Notes: generated from the sequence alone by a model not told the origin. 10,554 nt of DNA from Pseudomonadota bacterium (GCA_023430245.1 JAEZBA010000182.1:1-10554); one strand, 5' to 3'. Positions 1 through 6,894 are shown, numbered from the stretch's first letter. Numbers and translations are program-made.

Positions 1-361
1 GCCCAACATAAGTGCCGGCCAGCGCACCGTTCAGCGGACCGGCGGTCGGCGCATAGACCTGCCAGGCCAGCCCCTGCGCCAGTGTCACGCCGATATCGAC
101 ACCAAGCGTCCCGAACGTGCCGGTATAGATCTCGGGCGGATACGGTCCGACCGGCTTGTAGGTGCAATTCATCGTCTGCAACGATCCGACGACGAGACCG
201 ATCGTTGGCGACAGATTGCATGACAACAATCCGACATTGACGCCGGTGACGCCGGGCGGAGGTGGCGGCGGCGGCATCTGTGCTTGCGACTCCGATATGC
301 CAGACAAACCAAACGCAACCAAAGCAATTGCGCTTGGCAGAACGCCATTCTTGAAGGACAC
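1..361 (-). CDS. DUF992 family exported protein (3' end beyond window)
   Basis: The frame opens with GTG at 361-359, preceded by GGAGAGG at good spacing, and stays open to the window edge (120 codons visible). Residues 1-28 form a signal peptide (hydrophobic run AIALVAFGLSGI, likely cleavage after SQA). A short proline run (PPPPPPPG) follows. The mature part has the features I associate with DUF992: VGLLSCNLSPTIGLVVGS, a cysteine in MNCTY, EIYTGTFGTLGVDIGVT and GALAGTYVG. The two cysteines could form a disulfide. DUF992 proteins are small periplasmic or secreted proteins of about 150-170 residues with no known biochemical role, so most of the gene is visible. It diverges from the secreted-protein gene at 684. 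No in-frame ATG fits better than the GTG. Confidence 0.85.
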   Translation of the reverse strand, partial: MSFKNGVLPSAIALVAFGLSGISESQAQMPPPPPPPGVTGVNVGLLSCNLSPTIGLVVGSLQTMNCTYKPVGPYPPEIYTGTFGTLGVDIGVTLAQGLAWQVYAPTAGPLNGALAGTYVG

Positions 362-683
362 GATCTTCCTCTCCGGGATTGTAATGAATCGATCAGCAAG
401 TCGTCTCATGGACGCGTCTCATCGATGGCGTCAACAACCAAACTGAATCGACCGATTAATATTGTATCCCAGCCGCCATTTCGCCTGCCTGTAACAAATA
501 TCGGCCACTGAAAGCACGACCACGCGCAGCGACATTGAGCCATGGCTCCAAATGGCAAGATCGATCGGCATCGAGTTGCTACGCTGGTTTGCGATCAAGC
601 TGACACCGTGCACGGCCCATACCAACGTACGCCGCACATTCAGAAAACCATCAATCCTCGACAATCGACACAAGGAGAGACGC
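362..683. other. Divergent intergenic region between DUF992 gene and secreted-protein gene
   Basis: These 322 bases separate two divergent genes and should hold both promoters, but I see no hexamer pair good enough to call. A perfect 12-bp palindrome, GAGCCATGGCTC, lies at 537-548 and could be an operator. A direct repeat CGTCTCAT occurs at 402-409 and 415-422. The ribosome-binding sites are clear at both ends (GGAGAGG for the minus gene, AAGGAGA for the plus gene). Several short reading frames cross the region, but none has a convincing start or composition. Confidence 0.5.
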
Positions 684-1391
684 GTGAGGACCTTCATTCT
701 TGGCGGTGCCGTTGCATCGCTTGTCATGAGCATTGCAATCCCGGCTCATGCTCAAAGCACCGCCCATCCGCCGCATGTCCCGCTGCAGAAGACCATCGGT
801 CAGGCCAAGCCGGACATCGTGCCGTCGCTGATCGTACTCAATTCGCGCGGCGCGACCTTGCAGGGCGGCAAGCTGATCCTCACCGGCGTGGCGCCGAACT
901 CCATCGTCTTTGCCGATCGTCCCGTGCGGTCCGCCGGCCACGCCTTGACGACGCATCTTCTGGAAGAATGGAGCCCGGCCACCGGCGACGACAGCTTCGC
1001 GAAGAATCCGCCGAACGCGACGGTGTCGGGGTTCAGCAAGAACGGCGCGGTGATCAAGGATGCCGTCGTGGTTCTGAAGAGCCCCAAGCTTGAAGGCGAC
1101 ACGCTGACCTTCGATGTCGACGTGCTGGAGGGCGATCTGGCCGGCGCCGACGGCCCTGCCTCGATCTTCATCGACATCATTGGCCTGCCACGTACGCCGC
1201 TCTCATTCGCAGGCGTTGCACGCCGCACGGCATACCGCGGCGCGTGGTATGGTGCAGCCGCCGCAGGCGCCGTTGCAGCAGGCGCAGCAGCAGCAGCATA
1301 CGGTGCGCCATACTACGCCCCGCCGCCGTCCTATCCGTACTACCCGCCGCGTCCGGCCTGCGGCTATTATCCGTATCCACCCTGCTATTAG
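684..1391 (+). CDS. Secreted conserved hypothetical protein with Tyr/Pro-rich tail
   Basis: The frame is open from 552, but the start is set at GTG 684 because AAGGAGA lies just upstream and a classic signal peptide begins there (residues 1-24, cleavage after AHA). The protein has 235 residues. Residues about 45-180 form a conserved-looking beta-rich domain with SLIVLNSRGATLQGGKLILTG, SIVFADRPVRSAGH, LLEEW, NPPNATVSGF and FIDIIGLPRTPLSFAGVARR. I recall this pattern from uncharacterised proteobacterial secreted proteins but cannot name a function. Residues 190-205 are almost only Ala/Gly, and the last 30 residues are rich in Tyr and Pro (YYAPPPSYPYYPPRPACGYY) with two cysteines. Such tails suggest surface or envelope localisation, which is an inference. 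A possible terminator overlaps the stop codon. Confidence 0.85.
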   Translation: MRTFILGGAVASLVMSIAIPAHAQSTAHPPHVPLQKTIGQAKPDIVPSLIVLNSRGATLQGGKLILTGVAPNSIVFADRPVRSAGHALTTHLLEEWSPATGDDSFAKNPPNATVSGFSKNGAVIKDAVVVLKSPKLEGDTLTFDVDVLEGDLAGADGPASIFIDIIGLPRTPLSFAGVARRTAYRGAWYGAAAAGAVAAGAAAAAYGAPYYAPPPSYPYYPPRPACGYYPYPPCY

Positions 1392-1449
1392 CTTCGAGCG
1401 CGTGGCGATGTCGTCGAAGAGCGGCACGAGGCTTCAATAGCAATTTTTT
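1383..1449 (+). terminator. Possible intrinsic terminator overlapping the stop codon at 1391
   Basis: TGCTATT at 1383-1389 pairs with AATAGCA at 1436-1442, and six T residues follow directly (1444-1449). Inside, CTTCGA (1392-1397) can pair with TCGAAG (1413-1418). The outer stem is only 7 bp and the enclosed sequence is long, so the call rests mainly on the T run just after the stem. It would end the transcript of the secreted-protein gene, with the stop codon inside the stem. Confidence 0.4.
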
Positions 1450-1563
1450 GTGGCTTGGGGTGACCAGCGTTCTGGCATCATCGCCGTCGCCTGCCTCGTA
1501 CTGTTCTTGCGGCTGCAATGAAACCCGTGGATACGCCCTACACCGATGCATGGAGTAAGCATT

Positions 1564-3312
1564 ATGAGACGCTTCGTCCTGTCTTCGACGACCGGCTTCG
1601 CCTGCGCCATCGCGGCGCTTGCCGGACCCAGCCTTGCGCAGACGCCTGCGATACCGCCTTCGCTCCTCACGCCGGACAAGGTTGAAAGCCAACTCGGGAC
1701 GCTCGAGTTCAAGGATGGCGTTCCAAGCAAGGCGACCGCCGAGAAGCTCTACGACCAACTCGACTTCACCTACGCCTATCGTGCCTTCATGGACAACATG
1801 CGCGGCGTCAGCATTCAGTCGCTGCGCAAGGGCATGCAGGATATCGGGGTCAAGGACAACGAGGTGCTGGTCTTCTCCGAACTGATGGATTCCAAGTCGC
1901 TGTTTCTGACGGCCAATGCAGACACCATCTATGTGATGGGATCGCTCGATCTGACCAGGGGCCCGATGGTGATCGAGACGCCGCCGCGCTTTCTGGGCGC
2001 GGTTCAGGATGCCTGGTTCCGCTGGGTGATCGATCTCGGCGTGCCCGGCCCGGATCGCGGCATGGGTGGCAAATATCTGATCGTGCCTCCGGGCTACACG
2101 GGCACGCTGCCGGAGGGCGAGTTCAACATCGCGCACGCGCGCACGAACATCATCGTCTGGTTCGGCCGGTCCTTCCTCGCAAACCACAACGACCCGAAGC
2201 CGGTGGCAGAAGAAATCCGCAAGTTCACAAAAGTATACCCCTACGAGCAGGGCGGCGTCGGCACCCCGATTGCAGAGTTTCTGGCGGGCAAGGCGAAACT
2301 CGGACGTGTCACGCCTCCGCCGCCGACGGTGTTTCACGAAGGCAGCGGCAAGGTGATGAACACGGTTCCGCCGAGTGACTGGACCTTCTTCGAGCGGCTC
2401 AACGAGATCGTTCAGAACGAGCCGGCAACATCGCTCGATCCCGAACTGATGGGACCGGTCGCGGCAATTGGCATCGTCAAGGGCAAGCCCTTTGCGCCGG
2501 ATGCTCGGATGAAGGGAATCATGACGGAGGCGCTCAAGGTCGCGAATGCGACGTCGCGCACGCTGTTCATGTCGCCACGGGATGCTGGCTGGTACTATTA
2601 CCCCAACTCATCCTGGTTCAACTTCCTGTTCGAGACGGGATATCAGTTTGAAACGCCGATACCGCTCGTCACGAAAGAAGGCGTCAAACCGTTCCCGCCG
2701 ACCGGCTACCGGACCATGGACGCGCGAACGAACTTCTTCTACGGCGTCACCGGGATCACGCCGGCCATGGCGATGCGCGTTCCGGGCATCGCCTCTCAAT
2801 ATCTGCTGGCCGTGGCGGATGCTGACAAAAATCGCTTCGACGGCGCAAGAACCTACAGGGTGACCTTGCCGAAGGGGATTCCGCAGGCGAACTTCTGGTC
2901 ATTCACTGTTTATGACAACATGACGCGCTCGATGCTCGACACACCGCAGCGCTATCCGCGCGCCGGCAGCCAGAGTTATCCGTCACCGGCCGCCGAACCG
3001 AATGCCGATGGCTCGACGACAATATATTTCGCGCCCACACAGCCTGATGGTGTCAAGCGCGGCAACTGGATCCAGACCATACCCGGCAAGGGATGGTTTG
3101 TTATCCTGCGGCTCTACAGTCCGCTCGAGCCATTCTTCGACAAGTCCTGGCGGATCAGTGAAGTCGAATTGGTGTCGGGCCCGATGAAGAAAGGCTTGAT
3201 TCAGCGGATCGAGCAACGCGTGGACAAGCGCGAGGAGTGCCGACGGGAGGTCGAGGCAAAGAAACTCGGTCCGGTCGAGCGGGTGCGCTTTGTCGAAAAG
3301 TGCGTCCAATAG
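1564..3312 (+). CDS. DUF1254/DUF1214 domain-containing exported protein
   Basis: The protein has 582 residues from ATG 1564, chosen over ATG 1546 because GGAG (1552-1555) has correct spacing and a signal peptide starts there (MRRFVLSSTTGF..., cleavage after SLAQ at residue 26). Residues about 60-195 match DUF1254 (NADTIYVMGSLDLTRGP at about 118-134, LGVPGPDRGMGGKYLIVPPG at about 158-177). Residues about 395-535 match DUF1214 (FWSFTVYDNMTRSMLDTPQ, GNWIQTIPGKGWFVILRLYS, WRISEVELV). Proteins of this two-domain type are common in proteobacteria and have no firmly established biochemistry. The tail, about residues 550-582, carries C559 and C580 in ECRREVEAKKLGP..RFVEKC, resembling PsiF-type cysteine repeats. 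The gene is followed after 57 bases by a sulfatase remnant with its own ribosome-binding site, so the two may share a transcript. Confidence 0.9.
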   Translation: MRRFVLSSTTGFACAIAALAGPSLAQTPAIPPSLLTPDKVESQLGTLEFKDGVPSKATAEKLYDQLDFTYAYRAFMDNMRGVSIQSLRKGMQDIGVKDNEVLVFSELMDSKSLFLTANADTIYVMGSLDLTRGPMVIETPPRFLGAVQDAWFRWVIDLGVPGPDRGMGGKYLIVPPGYTGTLPEGEFNIAHARTNIIVWFGRSFLANHNDPKPVAEEIRKFTKVYPYEQGGVGTPIAEFLAGKAKLGRVTPPPPTVFHEGSGKVMNTVPPSDWTFFERLNEIVQNEPATSLDPELMGPVAAIGIVKGKPFAPDARMKGIMTEALKVANATSRTLFMSPRDAGWYYYPNSSWFNFLFETGYQFETPIPLVTKEGVKPFPPTGYRTMDARTNFFYGVTGITPAMAMRVPGIASQYLLAVADADKNRFDGARTYRVTLPKGIPQANFWSFTVYDNMTRSMLDTPQRYPRAGSQSYPSPAAEPNADGSTTIYFAPTQPDGVKRGNWIQTIPGKGWFVILRLYSPLEPFFDKSWRISEVELVSGPMKKGLIQRIEQRVDKREECRREVEAKKLGPVERVRFVEKCVQ

Positions 3313-3369
3313 AGGCTTGCAACACCCGCCCTGTCGATCTTGTGATTGCCCCAGCCAAGGAGACATCCT

Positions 3370-3522
3370 GTGAAAACCATCGGCGTGAACGCCGCCGACT
3401 ACAAGCCGCCCTTCACCTTCACCGGCAAGCTCAACAAGCTCACGCTCAAGCTCGATCGTCCGCAACTGGCGCCCGTGGAGATCAAGAAGCTGGAAGCAAC
3501 GATGAGCGCGTCCCGCGACTGA
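3370..3522 (+). pseudogene. C-terminal remnant of an arylsulfatase
   Basis: GTG at 3370 is preceded by AAGGAGA (3358-3364) at proper spacing, and 50 codons follow to TGA. The peptide (MKTIGVNAADYKPPFTFTG, then KLNKLTLKLDRPQLAP) resembles the extreme C-terminus of bacterial periplasmic arylsulfatases, which often end with a DYxxPFxFTGxIxKxTxxL strand followed by a short tail. The whole catalytic part, including the CxPxR site of the formylglycine residue, is absent. An in-frame deletion joining the original start region to the last 45 or so codons would explain the intact ribosome-binding site. A genuine small protein cannot be excluded. The hairpin at 3583 would end its transcript. Confidence 0.6.
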
Positions 3523-3582
3523 CATCGGCTTCGCGGCGCACATAGCCGCAACGTCCGCCGCGGAAAGGTCTAGACTGGCAAA

Positions 3583-3608
3583 GCCGCCGGTAACACCGGC
3601 GGCTGTTG
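3583..3608 (+). terminator. Strong GC hairpin, probable terminator
   Basis: GCCGCCGGT (3583-3591) and ACCGGCGGC (3595-3603) form a perfect 9-bp stem with an AAC loop, followed by TGTTG. The T tract is poor, but the stem is strong, and it lies 60 bases after the sulfatase remnant and 47 bases before the channel gene. It most likely separates the two transcription units. Confidence 0.55.
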
Positions 3609-3650
3609 CACTTTCACGCCCCGTACCGGCACAACCAGCGCAGGCCCGAC

Positions 3651-4355
3651 ATGCTCACACGGCTCCGAACGATGCTTGCCCGATCGCGCGCGCGTTATGG
3701 CGAGCAGCTCCTGACCGCCACGACCGTCATCCTTGCACTCGTGCTGTTCGTGTTCGCACCGCTCCAGGCCGCCAATATCATCGCATTGGAGGCGCTGGGC
3801 TTTGCCGCGACACTGGTTCTGATCGTCAGCACGGTCGCGATGTCGGGCAATCTCACGGCGCTGGGGCTGATGCTGTTCGCATTCTGCCTCAATGGCGCGA
3901 CCGTGCTGAAACGCACTTTCGATCCGTCGGACGCCGATATCGCCCTGCTCGCAAGCGGCTGGATCATTGTCGCGATCACGCTCGGCGTCGTGGTGGCGCG
4001 CGATGTGTTCGCGCCGGGCCGCGTCAGCGTGCATCGCATCGTCGGCGCAGTCGCGCTCTATCTGCTGATCGGCGTCACCTTCGCAGGCCTCTATGCCATT
4101 GCCGGCATCCTGATCCCGAACGCCTTTGCCGGCCTCGTCCTCGCCGACGATTCCGCGCTCGCCAGCCGCGTGATCTATTTCAGCTTCGTCACCCTGACGT
4201 CGGTCGGATACGGCGACTTCGTGCCGGTCCATCCGGTCGTGCGCAGCCTCTGCAATGTCGAAGCCATTATCGGCCAGCTTTACCCCGCCACCTTGCTGGC
4301 GCGCCTGGTCAGCTTGCAACTTGCCGCGCCCTCCTCGGACGCCGGAAACGTGTAG
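3651..4355 (+). CDS. Potassium-channel-like two-TM pore (Ion_trans_2) membrane protein
   Basis: The protein has 234 residues from ATG 3651; upstream the frame is open to a TTG at 3606 but looks non-coding. The ribosome-binding site is weak (GCAGG). Hydrophobic segments lie at about residues 21-38, 42-64, 68-85, 97-117, 128-154 and 195-222. Between the last two sits a pore loop with the filter TLTSVGYGD (181-189), the signature of potassium-selective channels, followed by IIGQLYPATLLARLVSL, typical of the inner helix of bacterial Ion_trans_2 proteins. No arginine-repeat voltage sensor and no cytoplasmic RCK/TrkA domain is seen, so gating is unknown. It should move K+ (or a related cation) across the inner membrane. 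It appears to be its own transcription unit, since a hairpin precedes it. Confidence 0.85.
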   Translation: MLTRLRTMLARSRARYGEQLLTATTVILALVLFVFAPLQAANIIALEALGFAATLVLIVSTVAMSGNLTALGLMLFAFCLNGATVLKRTFDPSDADIALLASGWIIVAITLGVVVARDVFAPGRVSVHRIVGAVALYLLIGVTFAGLYAIAGILIPNAFAGLVLADDSALASRVIYFSFVTLTSVGYGDFVPVHPVVRSLCNVEAIIGQLYPATLLARLVSLQLAAPSSDAGNV

Positions 4356-4543
4356 CACCGTACCGTCCCCTGAGTTCCCTGGGTTCCTCGTTACCGACGG
4401 CATTAACCTTAACGGCAGGTTGCACGAAGTCGCCACGATTTGGTCGCGTACAATCCTTCCTCGCGCCTTTACCCGCGTTTAACCACGCGAGTCCAAGGTG
4501 AATGGGGGAATTCTCGTTGGGTTGTGTGGGGGATTTGCGTTCC

Positions 4544-5611
4544 ATGACGCGTGCGACCTCAGGCCGGCGCGTCACAACGCGCAGACGGCCGGCAGCATCA
4601 TTTCAGGTGGCGCGGTTCGTGAGCCGAATCGCCGCCTCGCTCGGCCGCAGTGTGATGACGCTCGCGGTCGCCTTTGCGCTGGTCACCGGCGCGCTCACCG
4701 CCGCGGGCTGGGTCATTTCCATTGCCAGCGATGCCAAGACCGAGCGGAGCTCGACCATCGGCCTGCCGCAGCAAAGCGAGTTCGCCTGGCTGTCGATTCC
4801 CCGAAGCGCTATCGCCTCGACCCTGCCGTATGTCACGCGCAACTGGCCGGAAGACGAGACCGCCGACACCACCGGCTCTGTCACGCCCCAATCGGCCGCG
4901 CCGCAATCGATCGCGCTGCCCTCGTCGGGACTGCTCGGCGCCTCCACCAATGACCCGCTGTTTTTCGACCCCAGCAGCCAGCATAATGCGCAGTTCGAGC
5001 AGCGCTTCGCCGCGGTGACCGATCGCTTCGACAGCCGCCCCTACTCGGCCGGCTTCGTCGAGCGCGTCGTGCGGGAGAAGGACCAGCCGCCGATGATCCT
5101 GCCGCGGCGCCCGCGGCAGGCGGCGCTGCCGCCGGCGACCGGAATCAAAATCCCCGACGACGATCCGCATCTGCAGAAAACCGCGATCTACGACATCAAC
5201 GCCAAGGCGGTTTACATGCCGGATGGCGAGAAGCTCGAGGCGCATTCCGGTTTCGGCCAGTATATGGACGATCCCAAACATGTGCGGCTGCGCATGCGCG
5301 GTGTCACCCCGCCGAACACCTACAAACTCACCATGCGTGAATCGCGCTTCCATGGCGTCGAGGCGATCCGGATGAATCCGGAAGACCATGCCGCGATGTT
5401 CGGGCGCAACGGCATCCTGGTGCACCCCTATATGCTCGGGCCGAACGGCCAGTCGAACGGCTGCGTCTCGGTCAAGGACTATCCGAAATTCCTCGCCGCC
5501 TTCAAACGCGGCGAGGTCAATCGCATGGTCGTGGTGTTCCGCCTGCCGGAGCCGCCCGCGGCCTATGTCCGCCGCAACCTCGGCAAGACCCGGACCGCGA
5601 AAGCGCAGTAG
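4544..5611 (+). CDS. DUF2778 (Tlde1-type) L,D-transpeptidase-like protein, membrane anchored
   Basis: The protein has 355 residues from ATG 4544. An in-frame ATG at 4502 would add 14 residues, but its AAGG motif sits only 3 bases away and the extra codons look non-coding. The N-terminus is Arg-rich and cytoplasmic, followed by one transmembrane helix at about 38-62. A long low-complexity linker (about 63-210) leads to the catalytic domain at about 211-335. This has AIYDINAKAVYMPDGEKLEAHS, FHGVEAIRM and the catalytic motif LVHPYMLGPNGQSNGCVSV, with H294, S304 and C307. DUF2778 is the domain of Tlde1, an L,D-transpeptidase-fold enzyme that cuts or exchanges stem peptides in peptidoglycan. In a chromosomal, membrane-tethered form with no type VI secretion genes nearby, a housekeeping role on the cell wall is more likely than an effector role; that is inference. 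Confidence 0.85.
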   Translation: MTRATSGRRVTTRRRPAASFQVARFVSRIAASLGRSVMTLAVAFALVTGALTAAGWVISIASDAKTERSSTIGLPQQSEFAWLSIPRSAIASTLPYVTRNWPEDETADTTGSVTPQSAAPQSIALPSSGLLGASTNDPLFFDPSSQHNAQFEQRFAAVTDRFDSRPYSAGFVERVVREKDQPPMILPRRPRQAALPPATGIKIPDDDPHLQKTAIYDINAKAVYMPDGEKLEAHSGFGQYMDDPKHVRLRMRGVTPPNTYKLTMRESRFHGVEAIRMNPEDHAAMFGRNGILVHPYMLGPNGQSNGCVSVKDYPKFLAAFKRGEVNRMVVVFRLPEPPAAYVRRNLGKTRTAKAQ

Positions 5612-5614
5612 CGC

Positions 5615-5644
5615 GGCGTCTCACGGCCGGGCGTCTCACGGCCG
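5615..5644. repeat. Perfect 15-bp tandem duplication over a stop codon
   Basis: The unit GGCGTCTCACGGCCG occurs twice without a gap (5615-5629, 5630-5644). On the minus strand it duplicates the codons CGG CCG TGA that end the 26-residue gene, leaving two in-frame stops 15 bases apart. It sits in the short gap between two convergent genes. Confidence 0.9.
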
Positions 5645-5716
5645 TGCAAGGGTCGGCCAGCCGTAAGCGGCCAGCACCAGACCCGCCATCAGCAGCACGA
5701 TCAGCGCGGTCTTCAT
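5636..5716 (-). CDS. 26-residue single-helix membrane peptide
   Basis: ATG (5716-5714) overlaps the TGA of the preceding gene as TGATG, a sign of translational coupling, and GAGG lies 7 bases upstream. The peptide begins MKTALIVLLMAGLVLAAYGW and ends PTLARP: a Lys-flanked hydrophobic segment of about 15-18 residues, long enough for one transmembrane helix. I recognise no family. It is the last gene of a three-gene minus-strand unit. Its reality rests on the overlap, the ribosome-binding site and the clean hydrophobic profile. It could also be an uncleaved signal-like leader. Confidence 0.6.
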   Translation of the reverse strand: MKTALIVLLMAGLVLAAYGWPTLARP

Positions 5717-5901
5717 CACGCGGCCTCGATGTGCAGGCTGGCTACTGCGGCGTTGACCGGCTGAAACAGCGCCGCGCAGGATCGCAGCGCGCCGGCGCCC
5801 GGAAAGGTCGGCCCCGGCGGCTCGGGTTTGCGGGAAAAATCGACGCGCACGACATTGCGCTCCCGGTCGATCACGTAACGGTCGATCATGCTCGCGATCA
5901 T
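5716..5901 (-). CDS. Small hypothetical protein, middle gene of three-gene operon
   Basis: The protein has 61 residues from ATG 5901-5899, which lies 8 bases after the TAG of the upstream gene. AGGTG around that stop can serve as ribosome-binding site. A second in-frame ATG (5889) is possible. The sequence begins MIASMIDRYVIDRERNVVRV, continues with DFSRKPEPPGPTFPG and ends in a mildly hydrophobic stretch; it is soluble-looking and has no signal peptide. I do not recognise a family. The tight spacing to both neighbours supports it as a real gene. Confidence 0.65.
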   Translation of the reverse strand: MIASMIDRYVIDRERNVVRVDFSRKPEPPGPTFPGAGALRSCAALFQPVNAAVASLHIEAA

Positions 5902-5909
5902 GGCCGCAC

Positions 5910-6245
5910 CTATTGCAGCGAATGGCCGTGATCGGGCTTGTCGCGGCGCAGGAGGCCGCGCAGCCGCCGCTTGCGCAGGGACCGCCCCACGCCCGGCATC
6001 GCCTCGTTCGCCTGCCGGTCGAGCGCGCGCAGCGCATCCATGATCTCCTCGAAGCGCACCTGGGTGCCGCCGGGGATTTCGCGCAGCTCGGGGGCGGCCT
6101 CCAGCGCACAGGCATCCGACGCCCAGGAGGCGAGGATCGCGCGCTTTTCGTTGAGGCTGAGATCGGGATCGCGGACCACATCCGAGGGATGCGCGAAGGC
6201 GCGCGACGGATGCAGCAGTTCGTCGAGATCGAAGCGTGTGCTCAT
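5910..6245 (-). CDS. Conserved hypothetical protein (NEKRAILASWASDA family of Nitrobacteraceae)
   Basis: The protein has 111 residues from ATG 6245, with GGAGGG 8-9 bases upstream. The frame is open well beyond (to 6428), but this start fits the ribosome-binding site and the N-terminus MSTRFDLDELLHPSRAF. The conserved core is DVVRDPDLSLNEKRAILASW (residues about 22-41) followed by ASDACALEAAPELRE and VRFEEIMDALRALDRQA; the C-terminus is very basic (GRSLRKRRLRGLLRRDK). I recall similar proteins throughout Bradyrhizobium and Rhodopseudomonas, always without known function. It is mainly helical, with no membrane segment. It is the first gene of the unit with the 61- and 26-residue genes. Confidence 0.8.
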   Translation of the reverse strand: MSTRFDLDELLHPSRAFAHPSDVVRDPDLSLNEKRAILASWASDACALEAAPELREIPGGTQVRFEEIMDALRALDRQANEAMPGVGRSLRKRRLRGLLRRDKPDHGHSLQ

Positions 6246-6400
6246 CGCCGGCCCTCCGCATCGGCAGGGACGGCAAGACGGTGTCGTCTCATAGCCAAAG
6301 TCTCCAAAGAGCATGCTCACCAGAGCAACGTTGCTACGAGCGCGCGCCGGACGTCCTCCAGCGCCCGCAACGGGCCCGGTCCGGCGCCCGTCGGCTGGAC

Positions 6401-6428
6401 GATTTAGGGCGGAGCGGCCCACCGTCAA
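6401..6428 (-). promoter_or_regulatory. Candidate sigma-70-like promoter for the three-gene operon
   Basis: On the minus strand TTGACG (6428-6423) is followed after 16 bases by TAAATC (6406-6401). The -35 element is good and the -10 element weak. Transcription would begin near 6394, giving a leader of about 150 bases before the ATG at 6245. This falls in the 304-base non-coding stretch 6246-6549, which otherwise shows only hairpins. Confidence 0.35.
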
Positions 6429-6438
6429 GAGGGGGATG

Positions 6439-6466
6439 GGCGCGCTGAGACATCGCGGAGCGCGCC
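6439..6466. other. Perfect 8-bp GC hairpin between minus-strand units
   Basis: GGCGCGCT (6439-6446) pairs with AGCGCGCC (6459-6466) across a 12-base loop, with GATTTTC to its right. It lies downstream of the 65-residue gene and just upstream of the candidate operon promoter. The T residues are on the plus-strand side, where no gene needs terminating, so a terminator role is uncertain. Nearby, a 14-bp palindrome CTCGCCGCGGCGAG (6519-6532) and GCGACA-GCG-TGTCGC (6501-6515) add further folding potential. Confidence 0.4.
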
Positions 6467-6549
6467 GATTTTCAATTTAATTTCAGAAGCTTATGCGACG
6501 GCGACAGCGTGTCGCAGGCTCGCCGCGGCGAGGCTGGCTCGTCGCCCGG

Positions 6550-6747
6550 TCAGCCCCACTTGCGCTTGACCACATCCTCGCGCGGCAGCAACGCCACCTT
6601 GACCTCACCGCACCACAATTCGACATCGTGGCCGTCGACGTAGCGCGCGGCATGGGCGCGGGCTTCCTGGTCGTCGGCGGCGGAAAAATTATGCGCGCGG
6701 GCGAAGCTGCCGTCCGCTCCGATCACATAGGCGCGATAATTCGGCAT
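6550..6747 (-). CDS. Small conserved hypothetical protein (65 aa)
   Basis: ATG 6747 is preceded by GGAG at suitable spacing. The sequence MPNYRAYVIGADGSFARAHN continues with FSAADDQEARAHAARYVDGHDVELW and ends in a basic tail (VVKRKWG). It reads like a small alpha/beta protein: a strand with YRAY.IG.DG, an Ala-rich helix, then the WCGEVKVALL strand. I associate this pattern with a widespread short protein family in Bradyrhizobium and related genera, with no assigned role. It has no signal peptide or membrane segment. It lies 147 bases downstream of trhO in the same direction and may be read from its own promoter. Confidence 0.8.
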   Translation of the reverse strand: MPNYRAYVIGADGSFARAHNFSAADDQEARAHAARYVDGHDVELWCGEVKVALLPREDVVKRKWG

Positions 6748-6894
6748 TCAGGCGCTCCAAGAACTCTTTGGTCGAGATCTACAGGGGAGCACACACCGCT
6801 CTCGGGTGCCGGCGCCTGTAGGCTCGATGCCGGCAATGGTGGTTTTTAGCGCGAACGAAACGGAAACACTATTAACAATGACATAGCGGTCCGG

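Noticed and set aside
402..422. Direct repeat CGTCTCAT (two copies 13 bases apart) as an operator
   Set aside because: Eight-base matches occur easily by chance and no promoter could be placed next to it.
1177..2337. Minus-strand 386-codon open frame
   Set aside because: It runs antisense to the secreted-protein and DUF1254 genes. The translation is Arg/His/Ala-rich with no recognisable domain, the usual mirror of a GC-rich coding strand.
4409..4418. TTAACCTTAA as a CtrA-type site upstream of the DUF2778 gene
   Set aside because: The half-sites are separated by 2 bases rather than the 7 of a CtrA box, and no promoter could be aligned with it.
3570..4436. Minus-strand 288-codon open frame
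   Set aside because: It is antisense to the potassium-channel-like gene, whose filter motif and membrane helices are clear. The translation is full of Asp, His and Glu without a domain.
4598..5425. Minus-strand 275-codon open frame
   Set aside because: It lies antisense to the DUF2778 gene, has no ribosome-binding site or domain, and overlaps its catalytic region.
6470..6487. Similarity between TTCAATTTAATTTCAG here and TTCAATTTCAATTCTG at 9338-9353 as island-end repeats
   Set aside because: The match is imperfect, the sequence is low-complexity AT, and the left copy lies beyond trhO, not at the edge of the AT-rich segment.
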